NCBI GenBank assembly: GCA_016865935.1
Contig: VGOB01000019.1
Location: 1 to 38,398 of the forward strand
DNA: 38,398 bases
Direction of reading: 5' to 3'
From: Chloroflexota bacterium
GTDB taxonomy: Bacteria; Chloroflexota; Anaerolineae; UBA4142
Both the position numbers and the translations under genes were made by a program. This document shows, piece after piece, positions 29,827-36,983 of this stretch (position 1 is its first letter; every line of letters begins with the position of its first letter). Under the pieces are notes generated by a model. That model ran no database searches, was not told where the DNA came from, and worked only from the letters and a program-made list of their open reading frames with translations.

Positions 29827-31326
29827 TTGGATCGTTGGATATCGAACAATCTGATAGACAATCATATTTTTCTCCCCCGCCGCGCGCGTCACCGCGCAAT
29901 TCGTTTGGAACACGGGAACGAAACGCGGATCCGCATCGAACTTGGGATACCAACCTGGGAACACAACTACGAAGGTCGCGTTGCGCGCGAACAAAAACTC
30001 GCGCAGGCGATCTTCGTCGCGAATGAACGGAATTACTTCGGGTGAGACGAGCCCCGCGAGATCGATGAACGGACGCGGATAAAAATATCCCAGCGCGCCG
30101 ATGTCGTGCGCGGCGATCACCGCATCGTCAGGCGCGTGGGCGGCGACCCAGCGCGCGGTCTGTACCATCTCGCAATCAATGATCGCGACATCGGTTGAGT
30201 ACTGCGCCGCGCCGATGAGCCAGAACGCGATCAGCGTCGCGCCAATCGAAAGTGTCCACGTCGCGCGGATGACGAAATTCTTCATCCGCGCGAGCAGCGC
30301 GGCAGTTCCCCAAACGCCGTACACGACGATGAACGGAATGATCGGCATTTCGTAGCGACCGTGTTGGTACGTCACGGGCAAGCGCAGCGCGTACAGCAGC
30401 GGCAGCAGCAACAGCCACGCGAACGGAATCAGCGCGCGCCATCGGCGTTCCCGCGCGAGCGCGACGACGCCGTAGATCGATCCTGGGATCAGCAAAATCT
30501 GCGCGCCGATGAACGGCGTGAACAGCAATTCGAGCCAGCGCACGGGAAATGGCGCGCGCGCGAACAGTTCGGCGTACTCCGCGCTCTTGGCGTAGAAAGT
30601 GTTCGGCAACAGCGCGCCGCTCGTCATCAAGTTGAACGCGAGGTATGGCGCAAGGCAAATCCCAAATCCCCAAAGACCAAATCCCAAATCGGCGAATCGT
30701 TTTTGCGCGAGTATTGCGAGAAGCACGAGCGCGGCAAGGACAATGCCTTCCGGACGCGTCAACGTCAGTAACCCGCCAAGTAATCCCAGGAGCACTCCTG
30801 GCGCGCGCGCGTAAAATCGTTCCAGCAACAAAAGCGAGAGGAAGATGAACAATGAAACCTCCATCCCGCTGACCGCGCTCCACGCCAAATGCCACTCGAA
30901 GAGCAAGAAAAGAGCAACGACGAAAGGTGAAAGATGAGAGGCGTGAGGCGTGGGGCGCGCGGTGTGAACGTCGAACCTTGAACTTTGAACCTTGAACTCT
31001 GCAAACTGAAACGTGAAACGTGAAACGCAAAGCGCGCTCGCGGCAAGCAAGACGATGCCAAGCGCGTACGCCCACGCGCGAAAATCGAGGTGAAGCAAGT
31101 AGCCGACGGAGAGGAAGATCGTCCAGAGCGGCGAGGTGGAGCCCGCGCTCGGTTGTCCCGCGAAAAACGCAAACTCGCCGCGCGTCCCCAGGTTGCGCGC
31201 GTAGACCTGATGAATCCACGCGTCGTCCAACGGAAAGCCGAGCGCGCCGCGCGCCGATGCGAACAGGACGTATGCGCCCGCGCTCACCAACGCGGCGAGC
31301 ATCAACCACGCGCCGCGCTGCTTCAT
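29815..31326 (-). CDS. GT-C-like polytopic membrane glycosyltransferase
   Basis: A 503-residue protein with about ten transmembrane helices. After helix 1 an extracytoplasmic loop carries GFPLDDAWIHQVYARN (30-45), with the Asp pair typical of GT-C enzymes that use polyprenyl-linked sugars. TRPEG at 190-194 is also typical. The C-terminal part is soluble, with HDIGALGYF and LAGLVSPE. The acceptor is unknown. Two heptad arrays are translated in frame, giving residues 101-135 and 210-223. It overlaps the upstream Cache gene by ATGA. Confidence 0.85.
   Translation of the reverse strand: MKQRGAWLMLAALVSAGAYVLFASARGALGFPLDDAWIHQVYARNLGTRGEFAFFAGQPSAGSTSPLWTIFLSVGYLLHLDFRAWAYALGIVLLAASALCVSRFTFQFAEFKVQSSRFDVHTARPTPHASHLSPFVVALFLLFEWHLAWSAVSGMEVSLFIFLSLLLLERFYARAPGVLLGLLGGLLTLTRPEGIVLAALVLLAILAQKRFADLGFGLWGFGICLAPYLAFNLMTSGALLPNTFYAKSAEYAELFARAPFPVRWLELLFTPFIGAQILLIPGSIYGVVALARERRWRALIPFAWLLLLPLLYALRLPVTYQHGRYEMPIIPFIVVYGVWGTAALLARMKNFVIRATWTLSIGATLIAFWLIGAAQYSTDVAIIDCEMVQTARWVAAHAPDDAVIAAHDIGALGYFYPRPFIDLAGLVSPEVIPFIRDEDRLREFLFARNATFVVVFPGWYPKFDADPRFVPVFQTNCAVTRAAGEKNMIVYQIVRYPTIQLSN
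29818..29841. repeat. Octad array at the fmt/GT-C convergent ends
   Basis: GTTGGATA, GTTGGATC and GTTGGATA are exact 8-bp steps. The array includes the fmt stop codon and lies just inside the end of the GT-C-like gene. Confidence 0.7.
30656..30697. repeat. Six-unit heptad array inside the GT-C-like gene
   Basis: Exactly 42 bp: CAAATCC, CAAATCC, CCAAAGA, CCAAATC, CCAAATC, GGCGAAT. On the coding strand these are GATTTGG-type units, encoding Gly/Phe/Leu-rich residues 210-223 within a membrane helix. Confidence 0.85.
30920..31024. repeat. Fifteen-unit heptad array inside the GT-C-like gene
   Basis: Exactly 105 bp in unbroken 7-bp register, from ACGAAAG and GTGAAAG through GTGTGAA, CCTTGAA, CTTTGAA to ACGTGAA, ACGTGAA. 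It encodes residues 101-135, a polar segment between two membrane helices. Because 105 is divisible by 3 and 7, the frame is kept. Confidence 0.9.
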
Positions 31327-32309
31327 CGCTTTTTTCCCACCGATGCTAAGACGAATTGCGCGGCGTAGACCAGCGCGAGCGTGATGAAGGCGGACGCAAT
31401 CGCCAAACCGATTTGGGTGTACAACGATTGACGCGCGGGGAGAAGAATATCGTCCTCACTGGCGGAGGCGATGACCGTCCACGGGTTCGTCGTGATGCGT
31501 TGCGTCGCGGCGTGGATGGCGCGCCCGTTCGCATCGCGATACACCAGTTGCGCCGCGCCGCCGCGCTGCACCGCCTTGGCAAGGTCGCCGAGATCCGTCG
31601 CGCGGATTTCGGTGATTTCCGCGCCATAACGTTTTTCCGCGAGCGGTTGCGCGGCAAGGTCGGCGGGGACGGGCGCGAGCGCGACGAAGAGTTGCGTGTA
31701 CGAACGATCCAGCAACCGCACGCCGATTTCGTCCACGAGCGTCACGGTGTACGGCATGGCGAGCGCGCGCCACATCTCTTGCGCGTCGACGCGCAGCGCC
31801 AACACGCCTGCGATGTCACCTGCGTTGTTCAGGATCGGCGCGCTGTACAACTGCACCACCGCGTTCGCTTCGCGCGCGGGCGCCGACGCGTGCAAGTGCC
31901 CGCGCAACGCCTCGCGCACAAAGACGCGCGTGCGCCAATTCGCGCGCATCGCGTCGTCCGTCGTCATGATGACGATGCCTTGCGCATCCACGAGCGTCGC
32001 CGCGCGCAGATTGGGGTCGGCGTTGACGATGGCGGCGAGTTCGGCGCGCGCGATGGCGGCGCGCGCGTCACGGCTCGTCTCGTCGGACGCAACAAAGCCG
32101 CGCAGCGACGGCAGCGCGGCAAACGTGAATGTTTGGATCATTCGTTGTTGCAACACGCGGTCGAGCGTCTGCGCGGCAAACTGCGCGCGCGCGGCAAGTT
32201 CGCGGTCCGCGTCCGCGAGCGCGCGGTCGCGCGCGAGAATCCCGGCGACGAAGAACATCGCGGCGAAGAGGAGCAAAGCGACAATTCCAAAGAGCAGAAA
32301 TCGTTTCAT
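31323..32309 (-). CDS. Orphan dCache-type extracytoplasmic sensor
   Basis: A 328-residue membrane protein. Helix 1 (about 5-26) and helix 2 (about 297-320) flank an extracytoplasmic double-Cache-like domain, with features such as AATLVDAQGIVIMTTDD, YSAPILNNAGDIAGVLALRVD and a second lobe ending NPWTVIASASEDDIL. Only a few basic residues follow helix 2: no HAMP, kinase, GGDEF or methyl-accepting domain. It lies 9 bp after the TPP enzyme gene and overlaps the GT-C-like gene by ATGA. It could be a truncated receptor or a subunit signalling through a partner. Confidence 0.8.
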   Translation of the reverse strand: MKRFLLFGIVALLLFAAMFFVAGILARDRALADADRELAARAQFAAQTLDRVLQQRMIQTFTFAALPSLRGFVASDETSRDARAAIARAELAAIVNADPNLRAATLVDAQGIVIMTTDDAMRANWRTRVFVREALRGHLHASAPAREANAVVQLYSAPILNNAGDIAGVLALRVDAQEMWRALAMPYTVTLVDEIGVRLLDRSYTQLFVALAPVPADLAAQPLAEKRYGAEITEIRATDLGDLAKAVQRGGAAQLVYRDANGRAIHAATQRITTNPWTVIASASEDDILLPARQSLYTQIGLAIASAFITLALVYAAQFVLASVGKKR

Positions 32310-32318
32310 CGCGTACTC

Positions 32319-34118
32319 TCACTCATCGAGCGGAGGAATGATCATATTCGCCAAAAATTCATCGCGTTCGAGAAAAGGGACAAGGTCTTCCAAGGGTTTC
32401 GAGACCATCGAGCCGTCCGGTTTTTGCATCGAAGAAAGGCGCGGCGCGGTCGCTTGGTTCGGCGTGATCTTGACATCGCAAATGACGGGACCCGCGCGAT
32501 CCAAGGTTTCGCGCACGCGCGCGCGAAGATGATCGTGGCTGGAAATCTGCGCGGTGGATAATCCGTACGCGCTGGCAACCCTGCAAGTATCCGGCAAAGT
32601 CAATCCGCTGGCAGGATGACTGCCAACATATCGTCCAGCAAAATAATTCTGTTGCGTCGCGCGGATCGAAGCGTATCCGTCGTTGTTCAAAATGAAAAAC
32701 TTGATCGGAAGATTCAACCGCCGGATCGTTTCCAATTCTTGAATATTCATCTGAAATCCGCCGTCGCCATCGATACACACCGTACGCTGCCGCCCACTTG
32801 CCAGACAACCACCGATGCTCGCAGGAACGCCAAAGCCCATTGGGCCCAAACCGTGACAGCCAAAAGTCCGGATCTGATGAAGCATTTGAAATGCCTGCGC
32901 CGTCACTTCACTGCACGCGCCGGAACTGCCCGGCACGAGTAAATCTCCATCCGCCATTTCTTCCGCGAGAACTTGCAGCAACGCGTAATTACTGACGCCG
33001 TTTTTTTCTTGCCAGTACTCCGGCAAGATGATCGGATACCTGGCTTTCCACGCCTGACAGCGCGCCAGCCAACTCGTGCGCTCTGTGAGCGTTACCCGTT
33101 TGATCTGGCGGAGAAATTCGCGCAGGAAATCTCCGGCGTCCGCGCAAATCGGCACATCAATCGGCATCATCATCTTGCCGATTTCCGCCGGGTCAACGTC
33201 CACCATAATTTTTTTCGCCGCGCGCGCAAAGGTCGAATGAGTATAGCCGGTTTGACCTAGATCGAGTCGCGCGCCGATGGTCAAGAGCCAATCCGAATTT
33301 TGCTGCGCGAAATTCGCGCCGCGCTGCCCCACCATTCCCGGGCGACCAACGTAAAGCCGATGCGCTTCCGGCAACACATCCAGCATCTTCCAGGTGGTGA
33401 GAACCGGTATGCCCAACGACTCGATCAATTCCAGGAATAGATCAGTCGCTTTGGCTGATCGCACGCCGTTCCCAACGAGAATGATCGGTCGCTCGGAATG
33501 ATTGAGTAGTTCGATGGTTTGACTGACTTGCGCGAGCAAGGTGTGATCGCGCGGCGACGCCACCTCAGCCGGATCGAAAGCGCGCAACGTTGTCTCGTCA
33601 ATCTGCGCGGCTTGCACGTCTAGCGGAATGTCCAGCCACGCGGGACCGGGACGCCCGTGTTGCGCGAGATAAATCGCTTTGTCGAGATGGTAACGAATGG
33701 ATTCCGGCTCGGTGATCGTTACGGCATACTTGGTGATCGGCGCGGCAACGCGCACGATGTCAATTTCCTGGAAACCCATTTGCCGCACGCCGCGCGCGCC
33801 GACCATATCGGCGCGCTTGACTTGTCCGGACACAATCAGGCACGGCGTAGATTCCAGCCACGCGCCCGCCACACCGGTGATCGCATTCGTGCCGCCAGGT
33901 CCGGTCGTGACGAGTGCAACGCCAAGATGGTTCGTGTATTGCCCGTACGCGTCGGCAGCCACCGCGCACGCTTGCTCGTGCAAATTGCACACGCGCTCAA
34001 TCGCGTCACATCTGCCGAGTGAATCAACCAGGTGCATACATCCGCCGCCGGGCAGAAAAAAGACGTGGCGCACTTCTTGGGCAAGGCGTTGAATTACATA
34101 GTCGGATAGTTTGATCAA
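32319..34118 (-). CDS. Acetolactate-synthase-like thiamine pyrophosphate enzyme
   Basis: A 599-residue TPP-dependent enzyme with Pyr, central and PP domains. The activating glutamate is E48 (NLHEQACAVAADAY). TTGPGGTNAITGVAGAW follows, then the PP motif GDGG (451-454) through NNDGY (478-482). The C-terminal SMVSKPLEDLVPFL is typical of ALS-like proteins in surface-polysaccharide clusters rather than IlvB of branched-chain amino acid synthesis. No small subunit is adjacent. The TTG start has AGGAG seven bases upstream. A sugar-precursor role is inferred from neighbours. Confidence 0.9.
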   Translation of the reverse strand: MIKLSDYVIQRLAQEVRHVFFLPGGGCMHLVDSLGRCDAIERVCNLHEQACAVAADAYGQYTNHLGVALVTTGPGGTNAITGVAGAWLESTPCLIVSGQVKRADMVGARGVRQMGFQEIDIVRVAAPITKYAVTITEPESIRYHLDKAIYLAQHGRPGPAWLDIPLDVQAAQIDETTLRAFDPAEVASPRDHTLLAQVSQTIELLNHSERPIILVGNGVRSAKATDLFLELIESLGIPVLTTWKMLDVLPEAHRLYVGRPGMVGQRGANFAQQNSDWLLTIGARLDLGQTGYTHSTFARAAKKIMVDVDPAEIGKMMMPIDVPICADAGDFLREFLRQIKRVTLTERTSWLARCQAWKARYPIILPEYWQEKNGVSNYALLQVLAEEMADGDLLVPGSSGACSEVTAQAFQMLHQIRTFGCHGLGPMGFGVPASIGGCLASGRQRTVCIDGDGGFQMNIQELETIRRLNLPIKFFILNNDGYASIRATQQNYFAGRYVGSHPASGLTLPDTCRVASAYGLSTAQISSHDHLRARVRETLDRAGPVICDVKITPNQATAPRLSSMQKPDGSMVSKPLEDLVPFLERDEFLANMIIPPLDE

Positions 34119-34143
34119 ACTGGGACTCCTGTTCAAATTGAGG

Positions 34144-34236
34144 ATCGGTATCCGAGCGATCCGCGAATAACGCGAATATCGCTAATCTCGTTTCTTATTC
34201 GCGCGATTCGCGTTATTCGCGGATTGCCTGACCGAT
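34144..34236. repeat. Long palindrome between the HAD-like and TPP enzyme genes
   Basis: ATCCGCGAATAACGCGAAT (34159-34177) has a perfect 19-bp complement at 34206-34224. Three more pairs (one wobble) and a separate 6-bp pair (34144-34149 with 34231-34236) extend it. The loop is 28 nt. No U-tract follows on the minus strand, so it is not a standard terminator. Confidence 0.75.
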
Positions 34237-34239
34237 GTT

Positions 34240-34821
34240 CTAGAGCGATTCCATCAGAACGTCCAGTGTCTGCGCCAAAGTCAGTTGACTGGTATTCCAA
34301 GGACGCGGCACGAGGATCGTTTGAATGCCAAGTTGCCCTGCCGCGCGCGTGTTGGTTGGATTGTCGTCCACGAGCACATCCACTTGTCCGAACCAGCGCA
34401 AAAAATCGGCTTTCGTTTCATCGTATACCGGAATCGTTTCGCCTGAGCGCGGCGATGGCACAAAGTGGAAGGTACGGATCCAGGTTCCAAAATGGCGCAT
34501 CACCCACGCGGCAGAATTCGGCGCGGTTCGCAACGGCGTCGCGGTCAACGCCAAATGCCGGAACGATGAACCGTGCCGCTGGAACCACGCCAATACTTCT
34601 GACACCGGCTTCATCGCGCTGGCGATCTCGGACAGACGAAATGCGTCCAACGATGCTAGATATTCGGTGCGCGTGATCCCCAACAATCGTTCCGGTGGAT
34701 TTTCCACAAGTTGATCGTAGTGGAGCGAACAATCGGAGTGGGCGGGTTTCCAAAATTGCTCGAACCACGCGCGCGTCAAATCGTTCAGCACATCGTCCAC
34801 ATCCCAAGCGATGGTTTTCAC
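34240..34821 (-). CDS. HAD-like hydrolase or nucleotidase-like protein
   Basis: A 193-residue protein. Motif I is WDVDDVLND (D7 and D9), the motif II-like strand ends LTATP, and the acidic motif DDNPTN lies near residue 155. This fits the HAD phosphatase fold, close to 5'-nucleotidase-like proteins. Substrate is unknown. The GTG start at 34821 overlaps the epimerase stop (GTGA) with GAGG upstream. An ATG at 34854 would add 11 Arg-rich residues. Its place in the sugar cluster suggests a phosphorylated sugar or nucleotide substrate. Confidence 0.82.
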   Translation of the reverse strand: MKTIAWDVDDVLNDLTRAWFEQFWKPAHSDCSLHYDQLVENPPERLLGITRTEYLASLDAFRLSEIASAMKPVSEVLAWFQRHGSSFRHLALTATPLRTAPNSAAWVMRHFGTWIRTFHFVPSPRSGETIPVYDETKADFLRWFGQVDVLVDDNPTNTRAAGQLGIQTILVPRPWNTSQLTLAQTLDVLMESL

Positions 34822-35900
34822 CGCGCGCCTCGTTGACCCACACGAACGTTCCATTCGATTGTGCGCTGGATCGCTTCGCGCAGAGAAATGGTTTGCCGCA
34901 AGCCCAGTTCGCTTTGCGCGCGTTGCGTTGAGGGAACATAGCGATCCACCGGACGATCCAGCGCGCGCGGTTGCATCACTTGCACCGGCAACGGCGGCTG
35001 AAACTCCTGCGCGACAATTTCCGCGAGCGCGCGAATCTCCACTCCGTCTTCTGAACCGACATTGTAGGGACGCGCGACCTGCCCGCGCAAAAAAATTGTC
35101 CAGAGCCAGATCACGAGATCGGCAGCGTAGAGATACGAACGCACCGCCGAACCGTCACCCTTGACGACAATCGGTCGGTGGTTGATTCCATCGCGGATAA
35201 AATTGCCGATCGCGTAATGAATATCCAAAGGCAAGTACGGACCAACAAACGTAAAACATCGCGCGATTTTCGTCGCAAGCCCGAATTGATCGGCGTAGAA
35301 CGCGCAGAGAAATTCAGCGACGCGCTTGCCTAATCCGACCACTGCGTCGAAATTCGCTGGATCGGGCGCGCCGCCATAAGCTTCCACAAGATGTGTCAAC
35401 GCTGCCGGTTGCTTGCCGTAGACCAAACCAGTACTGGTCAGCAAAAAATTTCGTGCGCAACATTGCACCGCGAAATCCAACACACGCCGCGTGCCTTCAA
35501 CCACGGTGTCAAATTTGACCAAAGAGTTTTCAGTTTTGTAAAAGGTCGCCCGCGCTGCTGTAGTGGCGGCGTGGATAATGTGCGAAAACTCGCCTGACGG
35601 AAAATCGAAATTCCGCACATTGCCGGTCTGGAATTGAAGCGCGGGCTGCGCGGCGAGGTGCGGCGCGAGCTTGCGAAAAGTCTCGACATCGCGCGTCAAG
35701 ATCACTGCCGACACATCCAGATCGAGACGCGCGTTCGCCCAAAGCAGACTTTCCAAAAGCCAGCCACCGAAAAAGCCGGTACCGCCGGTAATGAAGAGGC
35801 GTTGTCCGCGCAGATCCTCCCACAAATTTCTTGTGTGGGCGAGGATGTGATCGAGATCGTTTGCAAGCAGACTTTCGCCATGAGAAGTCGGGTTACTCAA
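34818..35900 (-). CDS. NAD-dependent epimerase/dehydratase-like protein lacking the catalytic Tyr
   Basis: A 360-residue extended SDR. The NAD-binding TGGTGFFG motif is at 38-45, TSTGLVYG at 155-162, then GLGKRVAEF (189-197), where relatives have Y-G-x-G-K. Here the Tyr position is V188, while K192 is kept. YNVGSEDG is present near the C-terminus. Loss of the Tyr suggests altered or absent redox activity. The TTG start at 35900 overlaps the radical SAM stop as TTGA, with GAGG upstream across a T8 run. Family proteins act on nucleotide sugars. Confidence 0.88.
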   Translation of the reverse strand: MSNPTSHGESLLANDLDHILAHTRNLWEDLRGQRLFITGGTGFFGGWLLESLLWANARLDLDVSAVILTRDVETFRKLAPHLAAQPALQFQTGNVRNFDFPSGEFSHIIHAATTAARATFYKTENSLVKFDTVVEGTRRVLDFAVQCCARNFLLTSTGLVYGKQPAALTHLVEAYGGAPDPANFDAVVGLGKRVAEFLCAFYADQFGLATKIARCFTFVGPYLPLDIHYAIGNFIRDGINHRPIVVKGDGSAVRSYLYAADLVIWLWTIFLRGQVARPYNVGSEDGVEIRALAEIVAQEFQPPLPVQVMQPRALDRPVDRYVPSTQRAQSELGLRQTISLREAIQRTIEWNVRVGQRGAR

Positions 35901-36964
35901 AAAAAATCCTCTGGCGCGAAGACATTCCCGCACGTCACCGGCAGCGCTCGATCGTAGATCTTTTTCACCACGTACTGGTCAATGAACTGGCGATCTTCTG
36001 CTACCAAGCAGGTGTCAACGTATTTTCCAAATTGCTTGATGTGCATTCCGCGATTCAGAATGTCCTTCAATGGCTCCTCGAAAAAATTTCCGAGCGAAAC
36101 GTGAATGTACGGACACGGCATCACGTCGCCGTACTTGGTGATGGAGACCATCCGCTTGACTGCGATGCAACCCAGGTTCAACCCATACGACGGCGTGAGA
36201 TGCGTGAACACGTTGTATTTCTTTTCGAGTTCACGAATGTAATCCATATCCGCGCGATCCACGAGCGCGTCGAAATGGCCTTGCCACGCGCCGACGGGCT
36301 TGGCATACGTCACGAACACGCCGACGCCCTTGCCGTTCAAGAATTCGACGAAATCAATAAACTCTTGCGAACGAACGCGCTGCTTCCACACAACGGTCTG
36401 GACGATGATATTCAGCCCCGCCGCCTGCGCCGCGTCAATCGCGCGCATCGCGCGATCATAGGAACCGGGCTTGCGCCTGAACTCGTCATGTTCTTCCGCC
36501 GATAGACTATCCAGACTCAACTGGATTTTGTCCACGCCGATCTCTTTCAAGTGCCGAGCGCGCGCGTGATCCAAGAACCAGCCGTTCGTATCCGACGTGA
36601 TGTAGAATTTCTGCGGGTCAAGCGCCTTGACAATGTCATCGAAATCTGGGAACACAAGCGGCTCACCGCCGGTGATGACGATGTGCGCCAAGCCCATTTC
36701 ATCCGCCTGACGCCCCAGTTCCGCGACATCGGCGGGAGTGAAGCAACGCGCCTGCTTTTTGCCTTGAAACGGTTTGATGGAACAATGTACGCACTTGAAG
36801 TTGCACGTGTAATCGTACTGAAATTGGAGAATGGCGATGCTCTCGCCGCGTTTGACTTTATCATCGAACCGCACGATTTTTTCATAGACCTGCGGTTTGG
36901 CTTGCTTCAGCGCGTCCCGTTTTTGGGACTCGCTGGTTTTCAATTGTCCAGGTTGCGCGGACAT
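35897..36964 (-). CDS. Radical SAM protein with SPASM-like C-terminal cysteines
   Basis: A 355-residue protein. The [4Fe-4S]-SAM motif CNFKCVHC gives C54, C58 and C61. It is followed by GGEPLVFPDF and a TIM-barrel core with LSLDSLSAEEHDEFR. The C-terminus has additional cysteines (LGCIAVKR, DVMPCPYIHVSLGN, DTCLVAE, PVTCGNV), like a SPASM-type auxiliary cluster. The reaction is unknown. In this setting modification of a sugar or lipid is plausible. AGGAG lies nine bases before the ATG. The start is 19 bp after the FkbM gene. Confidence 0.92.
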   Translation of the reverse strand: MSAQPGQLKTSESQKRDALKQAKPQVYEKIVRFDDKVKRGESIAILQFQYDYTCNFKCVHCSIKPFQGKKQARCFTPADVAELGRQADEMGLAHIVITGGEPLVFPDFDDIVKALDPQKFYITSDTNGWFLDHARARHLKEIGVDKIQLSLDSLSAEEHDEFRRKPGSYDRAMRAIDAAQAAGLNIIVQTVVWKQRVRSQEFIDFVEFLNGKGVGVFVTYAKPVGAWQGHFDALVDRADMDYIRELEKKYNVFTHLTPSYGLNLGCIAVKRMVSITKYGDVMPCPYIHVSLGNFFEEPLKDILNRGMHIKQFGKYVDTCLVAEDRQFIDQYVVKKIYDRALPVTCGNVFAPEDFF

Positions 36965-36983
36965 GTGATTTATCTCCTTGCTC

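Noticed and set aside
32319-34118. ilvB of branched-chain amino acid synthesis
   Set aside because: No regulatory subunit or ilv gene is nearby, and the C-terminal sequence matches the polysaccharide-cluster subgroup.
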